This document shows, piece by piece, positions 1-11,803 of a DNA stretch of 64,000 nucleotides (the stretch's first letter is position 1; every line of letters begins with the position of its first letter). Made by a program: the position numbers and the translations under genes. Below the pieces are notes generated by a model. It made no database searches. It saw only the letters and a list, made by a program, of their open reading frames with translations, and was not told where the DNA came from. The DNA comes from Timema cristinae (taxonomy: Eukaryota; Arthropoda; Insecta; Phasmatodea; Timematidae): positions 1 through 64,000 of the forward strand of contig JBCFYV010000514.1 in assembly GCA_039000515.1 (NCBI GenBank), given 5' to 3'.

Positions 1-345
1 GGCTTAAACCGTGAAGGTGGAACCTCCGGGGTTCCCGATGTTTGAAAGGGGGGCACTTGTTCGACCTCGCCCTCGTGGCATTGGGGAGATCGGGGAGGAG
101 TTTTCCCCCCCGCAGTCCCCAAAAGTACGATTGTCACAAAAAGAATGGAAAGAAAAAAACAATATAAACCCACATTTGCGACCCTACCATTCCAAGGAGG
201 TCCGCAGGGTCCCCGTACCCCAACCCCCCCGCCCTGTTTTGGGCCAAAATTTGGGCAAAGAACTGCGATCCGGGGAAAAACCCAACCTGGGGGGGTTTGT
301 GGGCGGGGGGTTCAAAAACCCATGCATCCCAAAAAACGCTCAACT
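1..345 (+). mobile_element. LINE fragment: internal part of ORF1
   Basis: This is a piece of the Gag-like ORF1 of the LINE family that fills the window. Translated in the frame starting at position 11, it follows the same order as the better ORF1 copies near 33770 and 60160. It begins with the conserved block just after the ORF1 start, then the basic segment, and then a degraded first zinc-knuckle region. It enters from outside the window. Similarity stops near 345, inside the third zinc knuckle, where the DNA turns into A/T homopolymers. Several Cys codons of the knuckle are lost through homopolymer changes. Whether the 3' break is a true truncation or an assembly join cannot be told. Confidence 0.7.
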
Positions 346-3300
346 GCTTTTTTTTAATGAAAAAAGAGTTTTTAAAAAAATTTTTTTCGATTGTTGAATA
401 TATTTTTCCTCTAGTACAGTTGGTTTTGGTTAATTTTCAACTGTCCATCTCTTTTATAGGTTCTCGAATCAGGTTCTGAACAAACCCTTTTTGGATTTGG
501 GTTTTTTCCCGAGTTTAGATTTTCCCCAAAACCGAAGTCTAGCCTTCTTCCAAGTTTTTTTTCCCCCAAAAATCCCGGGATAAATCTTCAATACCGTATA
601 ATGGGACCCTGATTGAGCTTTTTTTGTCTTTTTTTCACCGAAATAGTAAAGGTTTCCCATATTAGTCTTTTGGTGGAATTTTGATCGTTTCAAACCGTCG
701 GGAACGACTCTGCCCCTGTTTTGGCGGGGGTACATTTTTTGGGGGCCCCAATTGCAGCGTGAAGGAGTGGATGTGGATGTGACTCCATTCTTCCCTTGGG
801 TAAGTATTTGAGAACCCCGTTTTTCGATGTTTGTTTTGAAGCAGCTTAAAAAAGTTCTCCATCGCCCATTTCCCCCAAGGGAAAATGTCGTGAGGACCAT
901 TGTCTTTCAGGCATTCCAATTCTTTCCACATACTTTTCCATCGCAGAATCCCCCTGTTGAAATTCCTCACCAGATCTACAGGAAAAAATTTTGGGTTCCC
1001 CTCCTGATTTTCAACTTTCCCCGACAAAAATTCTTTGGTCCATTTTTTTAAACTCATGGGGTTTCAAAAAACAAGAAATTAATTGAAAAAATTTTAAAAT
1101 CCCTTTAAAAAAGATTTCCTTGTTTAATTTTTTTTTTACGGTTCGGGATTGTTCTTCGATACTCACTATCGCAAAAATTTTCATTCACTTTCATTTTTAA
1201 ACCCCCCCCAATGTGTTGAAACCCTCCTCCTTGTATAGTAACTCTGTGAATTCTTTGAATTTGCTTTTTCTTTATCGCTTTCATCTCTTGCCCAACCTCT
1301 TTTAAGTGTTTTTTGGGTTCCAATTTTTTTTTTATTGGGTATTTTCGTCGTTGTTCAATGTTCTTTCCCCTTTTTAATGTTGTCTCTCGTTTTTGGAGGA
1401 TCTTAAGTATTTTGGGCAAATCTTCCCAACCCCACCCCCTTTGTTTTTCCTTTTGTTTTCTACCTAAATTTCCAACTTACAAATTCGCAACAATTTTTTT
1501 AAAATTTTGGGGACAGTTTTTTTCTTTTTCTTAAAAAAAGGGTTTCCACAAAAAAATATTTGGGGAGTTCTTGTTGGGTTTCCGATGTCCCCCCAAAGTA
1601 AAAAACTACTTTTTTCCCAAAAAAGATTTAAATTTTACTCTTTTGATTAATAAACAACCGGATTTGATCCTTTTGGGAAGGTCAAAGCAGTCGCACGGTG
1701 GAAGATCTGTTAAATTTTTTGAGACTTTAAAAACACCCCTTTTTTAAAACCCCAGCAAGTAAGATCCATAATAAGATACAAATACTTTAATTTCCCGCGT
1801 TTTTAAATTTAATCTTATAAAAAAAATGAAGGCTAAATGTTTTGCAACCGCAAAACCGAGAACCGGACCAAATTTGGGGAAATTTTTTTTTTTTAATATT
1901 GTTTAATCAAGGGAAAGGGTTTTTTTGAAAGAAAAATTCCAAAAAAGTAAAAAAAACATTTTTTTTTTTTCCCTTCAAACTGTTCCGATGTCAATTCAAA
2001 AATGGGGGAAGGGGAAAATTAACGAAGAACGATTTTTTTTTGGCGTGAAACATTTGAGCATGAATCTTAAGGGGAACAATCTGAACCCAAAACGACTTCA
2101 ATCATTTCTTCGTTTCTTTTATTCAAATAAAAAAAAACGTACCAAACCTAATTAAAAAAAAAGCATTTTTAAAATTTTAATTTTTAACTTTGAATGCACC
2201 CCTAAAGCACTTTCTTTTAAGTAACTAAATTTAAAAAATCTTGAAGCATCCGTAGATTACCTTTTTTTCTACGAATAAATTTGACTTTGACAGGTTTTCA
2301 TTAAGTCCCAATTATGCTGTTTTTTCTTGATTGTGTTTAATCTTCGATTCCCAAAAACGACAATTTACTTTTGTTTTCGTTTAAGGGGGAAATTTTTTCA
2401 GTCCATCCAAGAACGTGAGTGTTTTTATATCGTTGCATTAGTCAATCTTCGGGCCCCCAAAATCATTCCAACATTACAATTTAGGGTAATTGTGTGCCCC
2501 ACAAAAAAAAGCCGTCAACGTTTGCAACTTTTTAAAAATGACGTCTTGGGGGTCAAACAATAAAAGGGGCTATAATTTTTTACAAGCTCATTAAATCGAA
2601 ATTTTTTTTTATGTTAATCAACAGTTCCCATAAAAACCAATTGTTTTTTGGTTAAATAAAAAAATTGTGACGTACTTGCATCAAATGCGCATTAGAACAG
2701 GAATTCCAAATTTCAAGTCAGTGAAAAAATGTAAGGCTTTTTTTTTAAATTTTGGGTTGTTTTATGTCAAAAAACTATTTTCTCATTAGGGGAAGGCCCC
2801 CCCAAAAAAACCCCCATGCACGACGCTTTTAATCAAGATTTAACGAAAAAATTACGATCTCGAGTTTTAAGAAAATCGTCCGAATAAATATTCCACTATT
2901 GAACCAACAAAAAAAAGTATGTTTTTTGATATATTTAGAATTGTACATCATGGAACGGGGGGTTTTATTTTGGGGACGCCCCCGTGTAGGGGAAAAAATT
3001 TTTTGTTTATTTTTTTACAAAAATTCCTCCAAAATAATTTTGCACTGCACTTGTTCATCAGTTGCGCTACATTGTTGGGGGGTTTTCGAACCCCTTCAGC
3101 GAAAATTTGGGTTGAATATAAACGAAAAACAAAACCCCCCGATCTGAAACTTTCGAAAAATTTTGAAAGGCAAATTTTTTGCAGCAAAAATTATATGGGG
3201 ATAATGACATGGCAATAAAAATCTTTGGAGGCATTAGCCGAACCATGCAAAACTGGGGAACAATCAAAAGTTTTTGGGGTGCGAGATTTTGGGCGGGATT

Positions 3301-3523
3301 TTTTCGTAAATTTTGCTAGTGATTCCACGAAAAACGCCACGTTCCACGGTCAACGTCCAAACCAGTCAACCCAGCTGATGTTAATGCATTTTAAAAAAGC
3401 CTCCTTTTTTTAAAAACACGTAAAAAAAAAAAAATTTTAAAACAAGTTCGTGTGGTTAAAATGATTTTTTGGAAAAAATTTTTTAAAACAACTATTGACA
3501 AAGGAAATGGAACTTCGTTTTAC
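346..3523. other. AT-rich stretch with no recognised gene
   Basis: The DNA between the first LINE fragment and copy 1 is rich in A and T runs and shows no similarity that I can detect to the LINE copies. The only sizeable open stretch is on the minus strand between 469 and 1057 and is listed separately. Nothing resembling a tRNA or terminal inverted repeat was seen. It may be host intergenic or intronic DNA, or an old unrecognised repeat. Confidence 0.5.
469..1057 (-). CDS. Possible coding remnant, unrecognised
   Basis: Two overlapping minus-strand reading frames cover this interval: 131 codons starting at 1057 and 143 codons ending at 469. A single frameshift around 780-800 would make them one coding stretch. 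The first frame has a balanced composition with several Trp, Lys and Glu residues, including WKSMWKEL and FPWGKWAMENF, and is not low-complexity. I do not recognise a domain. Against a real gene: the second frame is Lys-rich and may be a product of A/T runs, and no upstream or downstream exon could be assigned. It could equally be an old transposon remnant or chance. Confidence 0.15.
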
Positions 3524-5822
3524 CCCCTGGGGGAGGGGGTTTAAATAGTCCCAAAGTACCCCCTGTTGCAAGAAGTGACAAAAAAGGCGGGGCTTCTGGG
3601 GGGGGACCCCTCGGGGGGGACAAACACCAAAAACTTTCTTTCACATCATTTTTTCTTCCTTTCATTTCCCCCCCCTTTTTTTCCCTTTCCCCCCCCTTCC
3701 TTTATTCCCTTCCTTTTTCTCCTTTTTCCCCCACCTTTCCCCCCTGAAAAGGCCTTTTCCTTTTCCCGTTGACGCCTTGGCAACCCCCCCGCTTCCTTTT
3801 TTTATTATTATACCACTGCCTTGAGCTCCTAAATAAATGCGCCGGTTGCAATCCTTAGTAGAAGGCCTTGGGAGAAAAAACCCGGGGTCCCCTTTTTGAG
3901 AAAGATCGGTTGCGTTTATGGGCCCCGGGACGTAAAAGGCCTTTCCACCCCACTTCGCGACGACCTCTTCTGGCGATGCTCAGGAAGGGTTTCATGTCAC
4001 GTCTTTTAAGAGCCTCTCGTGGGAATTTAACGGCCTATGTGGTAAACCATTTTGGGTCCCCCGGTTAGATCCAAGTTTGTGGGGTTGCCCCCCAATCATG
4101 GCAGGGCCGAAACATTGTCCCGCTGGCCCATACTGAAAACCCTGCTGGCAACTCACTGCCCGGCCCCTCACGGGCCCGAAAATCATAAGAGGGGGAACGG
4201 GAAAGGGCCCCCGTTAGCCCTATATAGAAAAACCAGGAGGTGGTGGGGCCCCACCCCCCTTCCGGTTTTAATGTCTCGGGGGACAAGGGAAACATGAAAG
4301 GGGGGGCCCATTTACCTCGAAAGAGCGATAAAGGTGCACCAAAGGGAAGGTGTCTATAAAAACAAAGGGGGCAGCCAAGGAAGTTGTCTATAAGAAAATT
4401 TTTGATGGACCTTTTTTTTCAGAAAACACCGACATCCAATCGGGGGAACTAGGGTTTAAAGAAATCCGTTTTAGCAATCTCTTATAGGGAAAGGAACCCC
4501 ACGGGGGCCCAAAATTTTGAAGGGGGGAAAATTGCTAGACCTCGACTGCGTGACTTGAGAAATCTTTTAGGGGCTAGCCCCCCCAAAAAGTAGAATAACC
4601 GCAAAATTGAAAAAGAACGGGGGAGAAAAAACGCTTATTCCTTACCTTTGCGACTCCAACCCTTCCAAAGGGGCCACGGTTTTTCCCTCTCAGGGGGGGC
4701 CGTATTCCCCCCCCCTCCCTGCTTTCAGTGCCCCGGTTTGGGGAAACTTCCCATGCCGTGGGAAGCCAACCGTCGGATTGCGGACAGGGGCTCACGATAC
4801 CCGGGAGTCTCCAAATTCTGCGTTAAATGCAAGGTTCGCACTCTGCTTTTCGGCCTTCCAAATGGAAAGGGGGAGAAAAAATGCTTGAATACAAAGAAAA
4901 AGATCCTACAACCCAACACGCAAAAAAAACCTCTAGACAAGCCCTTTTTAGACCCCTTACAGTCAGGTTTTCCCCCCAAAAAAAATTTCCCCCCAATGCC
5001 CTTCGCAGTTAAAATTCAAAGCCCCTTTTTCGAGACCCTTGACCTTACTCGAGAAAAAAAAAGTAATAGCCGCCGGAAAAGGTGGCGATGAAATTAGTGC
5101 CCAATGAAACTTCGGAAGTTGTCTCCCCCCCGTGCCCCTAGGTTTCCTGGCCCTCCTCTGAAAAAATCCCCCAGCCACTCGGTTTTAAACCCCCCCAATT
5201 CACCTCGGGGGGCCCCCCCGGTTACCCGGGAACCACCCGGCCCCCCCCCGGGTAACCCCCAGAGCCCGCCTCGGGGGATAAAAAGGGGGGGCCTTTTTTG
5301 AGCCTCTACACCCACCCCCGGGGTTTCCAGGGGGGACAGTTGCGTAACAGTTTTGGCCCCCCAAGGCAGTCCCATGGTGCCTTGAAAAAGGACCCGGAGA
5401 CCGCCCAAAAAAATAAAAAAAAAAGCTCTAAGGCCTTAAAGCCTTCGAACAAGAACCGACTTCCAGTCTCCCCCCAAAAAAGCCAAGCCTCTCCGAAGCG
5501 AGAGGACAGGAAGACTGGGAAAGGGAAGGGCCAAAAAGGGCCTCAACAAATTTTTTTCTTAAAAGGGTAGTGAAAGGTCAGGATAACTAAATTTCATACT
5601 AAAACTTACGCACTACAATGGAATTGAAGGTTTTTAGCTCGTGTAAAATCAAAAATAATTTTTTTCCCGCATCCCTTTCCCTCTTGTGTTTTCAGGAGAA
5701 ACCCCTTCCCCCCCAAGACAACCCGGCTTCGTTGGTACGATGTGTACGTACACAACCTTTCTTTGATGGGGGGCGGAGGTTGGCTATATTGCACGAAAAT
5801 ACTTTTATCATAAAAAATAATT
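3524..5822 (+). mobile_element. LINE copy 1, 5' half (split by copy 2)
   Basis: This copy starts with the family's 5' signature: a C-run, a G-run, then a degraded copy of the TCCCGCAG and CGACTAAAAG motifs. A pyrimidine tract (about 3645-3770), a 5' UTR and a decayed ORF1 follow. It then enters ORF2, reaching the start of the endonuclease and the words matching 'atatatca..agtttata' of other copies. There it stops abruptly and a second 5' terminus begins. The sequence that should follow ('tgatctccaagtgattgctg' in copies 3 and 6) reappears in degraded form at about 11804. I therefore infer that copy 2 inserted into this copy. Confidence 0.75.
4450..5560 (+). pseudogene. LINE ORF1 (Gag-like, CCHC zinc knuckles), copy 1
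   Basis: ORF1 of this LINE type encodes an RNA-binding, chaperone-like protein that packages the element RNA in a ribonucleoprotein. Here the order of blocks is kept: the conserved N-terminal segment (about 4530-4560), the zinc-knuckle region (about 4725-4860), the conserved tail, then a Pro-rich repeat (about 5190-5275) and a Lys-rich C-terminus. The knuckle shows 'FCVKCKVRTL' and a following Cys, in a different frame from the block before it. The start codon could not be found, because the sequence equivalent to other copies' ATG is garbled. At least three frameshifts fall in homopolymers. It is non-functional as read. Confidence 0.6.
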
Positions 5823-6704
5823 CCCCCCCCGGGAAGGGTTTTAGAATACCCCAGTAAAACCCCCGTTTCGTAAGAAGGACTAAAAGGGGGTTTTGTCATG
5901 CGACCCTGTGGGACAAACCTATCCTTTTTCTTTTCCTTTTTCCTCTTTTTTTCTTCCTTCACTTTCCCCCCCCCCCCTTTTTCCCCTTCCCCTTCGCTTT
6001 TTTACCCTTCCTTTTTTTTTCCTTTCCCCCTCTTACACTGCACAGGGCCTTTGCCTTTCCCCTTAAGACCTTGGAACTAACCCCGGGTTTTTTTCCCGTT
6101 TTCATTGGTACCACTGCCTTAGCTCCAAATGAAAGTGCGCCGTTTTACCTTTAGAAGGGGGCCCTTGGGGGTGACAAAAACCCGGGGGTCCCTTTTGGGG
6201 GAAAAAATCGGTTGGTTCTGGGGCCCGGAAAAAAAATTTGGCTTTTTCCTAACCCTTGCTGCGACCTCTCTCTCGGCGATGCTCTTCAAGGGGTTGTCAT
6301 GTCTAGGTTTTAGAGCCTCTCGTGGACGTTAAGGGGGCCAATGTGGTAGTAAAAATTTGGGTCACCCTGGGCTACGACCCGGTATTTTTGGTTGCCCCCA
6401 ATAATGGCAGGCCCGACAACATTTCGCCGGGGACCGTACCCCCAAACATGCGGCAATCATGCCCGGCCTCGAGGGTCGTAATATAGAAAGAGGGGAAACG
6501 GGAAAGGGCCTCCACCCTTTTTAATTTAAAAAATTCCCAGGAAGGGTGAGGCCCCCCCCCCGTTCCGGGTTTATTCTCGAAAAAAGAAACAAAGTTTTAA
6601 GCGAGAAAAGCCCTTTTGCCCTCGAAAGAGTGTAAGGGGGAGTGCCGATCGGGGGTTTCATTAAAAACTGCGCGATGGCAGTTATGATCCCGGAAAAAAC
6701 CTTC

Positions 6705-7915
6705 GACAAAGAAAATAAGGGCAAAACTACAATACCTTTTGACCCCTGAATTTTTAAAGGTAAGGGGGAACCGCACAGGTTTCCTCAATTTTGCAAGGGG
6801 TGGTATTTTTTTGCCCTCGACTGCGAAAGTATTGGGGGAATTGTGGGACTTTCCCTCAACATGCCCCGAAGTATATGGAAATCCCATCAAAAGGAACGAT
6901 GATGAAAACACTGATATTATATTCAATTTTTTCCACCCCTTCCTTCCAAAGGGGAGCCGAGCTGGTTCCACGTGCTCGGGGTGCCGTATGCCCCAAAACC
7001 CCTCGGCGTGTTTTCAGTCCGGTTTTTTGGGCATCGAACTGCGACCGGGTAAGCCAACCTTGCAGATTGGGGACAGGGGCTCACGAAAACCATGCGAGTC
7101 CCAAATTCGCTTAATTGCAAGGGTCCCATTCTGCCTGGTCTCGGCCTTTTCCAAATTAAAAAGTGGGAAAAAAAAGCCTGGATTTTCCAAACAAAAAAGA
7201 AATCCCTTATCCCCGGACCAAAAGTATCGCACGCAACCCGGTTTTTCAAAGTTCCTACAGCCAAATTGTTAGCCAAAATATAAATTGCCCAACTGCCACT
7301 GCGCAGTTAATATTCAAAATCCCAAGCCGTGCCACTCGTCTCTTTCGAGACAACAAAAACAGCCGGCATCATCTGTGGTGAGCAGAAAATAAAAGAAGTG
7401 GTGAAACCCTCACAAAAGTCGCCCCCCAAACCCCTTACCCCGGAGACCCCCTCGGGGGAAAACCCCCAGCCCCTCGGGAAACCCCCCACCCACCTCGGGA
7501 ACCCCCCCGAGCCCTCCTGGGAATCCCCAGCCCTCCTCGGGGGAAACCCCCCCGGCCCCTCCTGGGGAAAATCTTCCGGCCCCCGGGGGAAACCCCCCCC
7601 ACCCCTCCTGGGGGAAATCCCCCCCAGCCCCCCGGGGGAAAAAATTGCATGGGGCACTGTTAGTTGCTCACTTGCCCCTTGCCTCCGGGGGGAAGGGGCA
7701 AGCAGGTGGGGCCCTAGAGGGGGTCCCCTGGGGCCTTGAAGAAGGCCAGCAGGAAACCCCCGAAAAAAATCTTTAAAAAAGGGGGAAGGCCTTTAAAAAG
7801 CCTTCGCGCAAGGACCGACTAACCATCTCTCCAAAAAAAGCCGAACCCCTTTCCCAAAAACGAGAGGTCAGGAGAGACGGGGGAAAGGAAGAGGGCCAAA
7901 AAGGGCCCCAAAAAT
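6705..7915 (+). pseudogene. LINE ORF1 (Gag-like), copy 2
   Basis: The ORF1 protein would bind element RNA through CCHC zinc knuckles. The knuckle region lies about 6980-7130. Fragments of it are read in different frames: first knuckle words around 6985-7030, then 'LQIGDRGSRKPCES', which is the second knuckle read out of frame. Downstream come the conserved segment ending 'NCPTATAQLI' and a long Pro/Ser/Gly repeat region (about 7426-7640), followed by a Lys-rich tail. The first in-frame Met is uncertain because the region corresponding to the ATG in other copies is damaged. Broken frames make it non-functional as read. Confidence 0.6.
7426..7640 (+). repeat. GC-rich minisatellite inside ORF1, copy 2
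   Basis: About eight or nine imperfect units of 21-24 bases based on CCCGAGCCCTCCTCGGGGAA lie in tandem. In the ORF1 frame they would encode Pro-Glu-Pro-Ser-Ser-Gly-Asn repeats. The same block, with fewer units, is present in the ORF1 of copies 1, 3, 4 and 6, so it belongs to the family and not to this locus. Unit boundaries are blurred by C and G run-length noise. Confidence 0.7.
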
Positions 7916-7949
7916 TTTTTCAAAGGGGAATAAAGGTTGCAGGATAACT

Positions 7950-10900
7950 AAATTTATACTAATAACTTATGCGCTACTAAAGGAATTTTTGGGGGGTTTT
8001 TAGCTCGTGTAGAGGGAAAAAAAACTAATAATTTCTTCCCCCCACCTTCCATATTGTGTTTGCAGGAGCCCACTTCCCCCACTGACACCCCCATATTTCG
8101 TGGTACGATTTATTTGACCGACAACCATTCTTCGATCGGGCAGCGGAGGTGGGCTATACTTTCACGTAGCAAATATTAATAAGTTATAAATTTGTATTGA
8201 CTCCAATTTATTGCGGAAGTCCCCTTCCATAGAAAACTGATGCGCATTCCTCCCACCGGGGAACGTGTTTTTAAAAAAAGGGCCTAAGGCCCCTTTAAAA
8301 AAACTTCCCCCCCATTTATTTGGGGGGGACTTTAACGCACACAACCGGGGGGGGTCAATTTTATCAGACCCCGGGGGAGGATGGAAGGGGATATTCTTGT
8401 CTGGGAAACCGGGTTTTTAATGAACCCGGGGAACCCAACCACTTTTCCCCTTTAATGGTGTATCCCTCCATCGACCAAATTTTATGCCCCCCCGGGGATC
8501 GCTCCCATTCCTTTGGGGGAGGTCCACTGGATTATTGGCGCGTCACTTTCCCATTTGCTTTCGCTAATTGAAGCCCCCCCCGGGTATAGCACGTACCCCA
8601 AAGGGTGCTTAAACGTGCTGAGGAAAATTTCGCGAGCCGCCGTATTTGTAAAACCCCCTTTTTTCCCCGGGACGTCGTTTTTAAATATGCCCATTTTACT
8701 TCGACGGTCATCTGGGGCGAGGGAATCTACCCCAAATCCTCCCCCAAACCCGCGCCCCCATCCGTTCCCGGGGAACGAGGGGAGTTGGGGCCATTTTGCC
8801 GTCGGAGCATTACTTCTTCCTCCGTCCTACTTGGAAAATCTAAATCTTTCCCTTTATCTGCTCGAGCTCGCCGTTCATTCGTGAAAGCAGAAGAGTCTTG
8901 GAACGTTTAATCTCCCTTTTTACTTTCCCTCCCACAACTGGTTTGGAAATTTCGAAATTATAGTGCAAAATACCACAATAAATCCTGCCCTCATGTCAAA
9001 TGGCCCCTTGTCTCCCCCCTTTGGGGGGGTCGCCAATGTTTGGGCTTTTTCCCGCCATATCTAGCACTGAAGCTACTCAAATGATTGGCGCATAGCGGAA
9101 CTAGAGCGCCATTTTGATTTGGGGTCAGAGTCGGGGGGGATTACAACCCCCCTTTACTTAGATAAAATACCTACCCATTCCCAGGCGGGTAGCAAGCTCC
9201 GGCCCCGACGACATTAATTATGAAATGTTGCCCATTTCCCCCCTCTGGGGGGCATTCTGTTGGCCCTCTACAATATGTTTGGGAATTCGTCATTCCCCCA
9301 ACACGGGGAGGAACAACAATTACCCTCTATAAAAATGGCAAAAAAAATTAAACCAACTTTATAGACCGATAGCCTTAACTAGTTGTGTTGAAAAATTTTG
9401 GAAAAAATGATAAATAAACGATTAAATGGTATTTAAATCCCGCAATCTACTATCAAAATTCAATGTGGTTTTCGCCGCAACCGATCTAGGTGGATCCCTC
9501 GTCCGTCCGAGACGGATTCGTGACCCTTTCCCATAAACAGCATTTTTTGGCAGTTTTCTTTGATTGGAAAAGCGTACATCCAAATGGCGGTCCCTTTTTA
9601 AAAACCCTTTTTTTAACGGGGGGTTCCGTGGGGAACCCCCTGTTTTTATAGCTAATTTTATGTCAGAAGACACTTCCGGAAAGGGGTTAAAAACCCCCTT
9701 TCCATGTTTTTCAAGAAAATGGGTGCCCCGGGTTTTTTAACGTGCTTGTCGCCATTGCAAAAAAGGGGATTGTACAACGTAACCTTCCTGTCCGTTTTTG
9801 CCCTTTGTGGGGGATAGCAAATTTTTTGTGTTATCGGTCTCCCCCCGGGGTAAAGGCAGATACAACTCCGTAACAATCTATGGCGTGGGCATCGCTAATG
9901 GGTTTCCTTTTTTTTACCAAAAGAGACGTTCCCTTCCGATTTCGTGGGGAAATTAACAAGCCCCCGTATTTTTTAAGAATCCTTTTTTACCGTCCGGGCC
10001 GTAAAGTTTTTGGGCTTTTTTTGTTTTAAATTAACCCGGATTTCCCCCCACAAAGACCCAAACGAGGTGCATAAAAGACTCAACCGCTTAAATTGTTAGC
10101 GGTCGGGGCCCGGGGGGCTGATGGGAAACTTTTTTTGCCCTGTATAGGGCCCCCCGGCAGATCTAAATGGTCGGGGCTTTTTTTGGGGGAGTAGCCTCGG
10201 CTTAAAGTGCTAATAGTGTCCCCCAGCGGGGTTCGACTGGCCGGTCCTTTCGTACCGTCTCGTCGTCTGTGCAGACCCGGGGCCCCCTCTTTTTTTTACC
10301 GGGTCCTATCTTTGGATCTTGTGTCGAAATTTTGTATGGCGCCAAAGTTGCCACCCTTTTTTCTCCCCCAACCGTGTTTTATGAAAACCCAAAAGGCGAG
10401 TCAAGGCCGGTTGGATCAATCTATCGGTTTTGACACGGGGGATAGTCCCGCCCCAAAAGGCATCCCCCCAAACCCCAGCGAGTTTTTCCCGGAAGAACCT
10501 CCCCCCAAGCCATTTTGATTTGCCAAATTCCAAATGACCACCCCACACTTTTTTACGAGAAGACCTTTAAGAGCTCTTTTCAACCCCTTTGAGGGTTTAA
10601 AAAAGCATTTATACGGGTGGCCAAAATGCGGGGGCCCCCTGGGTGTCTTTTGTTGTGGAAGGGTCCAAATTTTAAATTTTTCTACCTGTGAACCCGTGTT
10701 TTACGGTGAACTATAGCCATTTTTTAAAACTCTATTTTGTATATCTAAATGTCACCTTCTGTTCATCTGCACGGATTCCTGAGTGCTTGTTGGGGTTGTC
10801 CACACTCTCTGTGGAATCCTCTCGTGCAGAGATTCCAAAAATTTTAAAAAATTATTCATTTAAAAACCCCGGGTCGCCTTTTGTGGATTTTCCGGTCCGC

Positions 10901-11345
10901 CCGGGCTTTTTGGAAATGAATGGCTGACCAGGGGCCAAGGGGCAGCACCCTGCCCCGGGGATCTGGGGGGGGCGTTTTTAACCTTAAGGTTTTGTTCGGC
11001 GTGGGGGGTTACCACCGGCACGAGCGTGGGTCCACCCCCGCCAGCAACTGCGGCCTCAGGGCGGGTTCGCGTGGCCCTTCTACGAAATGAAGGAGGGGTC
11101 ATCGTGACGAGACTCCCGTCGGCATACTTATTTACCCTAGTTTTTTTTTCTGAGAGGGGATCCACCCCTGTGTGTGAACTTTGCGTGCTCCCTTAGTGTG
11201 CACCACATTTTTGGGGAGTGTCGCATATGCCCCATTCCCTGGCCCGATTTTAAAAAGGGACCTTCCTTTTTATTACGGACACCTGAAGGAGTTATTTGTT
11301 TCTCCATTTTATAGCCAGGCAATCTTTTAATGCCTTTTTGAGTCA
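7950..11345 (+). pseudogene. LINE ORF2 (endonuclease, reverse transcriptase, RNase H), copy 2
   Basis: ORF2 would nick target DNA and copy the element RNA. Domains can be followed in order through shifting frames. An APE-type endonuclease lies about 7975-8570, with a GDFNAHN-like word near 8326 and an out-of-frame SDHFPI-like word near 8545. The RT fingers carry a 'YRPIALTSCV'-like block near 9360, and there is an FFDWKS-like block near 9560. The active-site FVDD equivalent is near 9803 and is garbled. An RNase H start 'IYTGGPKCGG' is near 10608, and a 'GFLGNEMADQ'-like block is near 10905. A Cys/His tail follows at about 11165-11240. No frame stays open for more than about 120 codons. Confidence 0.65.
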
Positions 11346-11803
11346 CTCTTATAAAGGGGGCTCATCTGATTTTATCTCTTTTTAACCTTTTAAAATTTTA
11401 GTATACTTTTGGTTTGTTTTTTTTTTTTTTTCCATTTTAAAAAAACTTTAAAAAAAACGTCATTTTAACTGTTATTTTGTCTTTTTAACTAATAATTTTT
11501 TAAATGTTGGGTTTTTTTTTTTTTTAAAGGATACACCGGTGTTTTTTTTACAGGTTTTTCACTCAATTTATTTTGACCCCATTTGATATTTCCTATGGAG
11601 TGCTAAAATGGTTTTTTTTTTTCTAAAAATTAAACCTTTCCCTTTTTAAAATTGGGTTTTTTTTTTTAATTGTCTTTCCCTTTTTTAAATAAACAGGTGA
11701 ATTTCTGTCTCTTCCATGGAGATTTACTATGTACCTATATAATGCTAAGGCCCAAGACCTCATTGTGTCGATGGGCCCTAAACATAAATAAAATAAAATT
11801 TGA

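Larger units (their letters stand above)
5823..11803 (+). mobile_element. LINE copy 2, full length, nested inside copy 1
   Basis: This is a complete LINE of about 6.0 kb. It begins with the family's C/G-rich 5' terminus and pyrimidine tract (about 5920-6045), then ORF1, ORF2 and a 3' UTR. The 3' end carries the conserved words 'gcccaagacctcattgtgtcgatgggccc' in two parts, and closes with short A-rich AATAAAATAAAAT-like repeats. That end matches the 3' ends near 15225 and 24433. Both flanks are pieces of a single element (copy 1) whose two halves join at the same ORF2 position, which supports a nested insertion. Many frameshifts lie in homopolymer runs. Confidence 0.75.

Noticed and set aside
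1105..1419. Lys-rich minus-strand frame of 104 codons
   Set aside because: Its composition follows A/T runs, with no continuity with neighbouring frames and no recognisable motif.
7426..7640. CRISPR-like array because of short, similar GC-rich units
   Set aside because: The units are contiguous with no unique spacers, lie in a coding frame of a LINE ORF1, and recur in other copies. This is a minisatellite.
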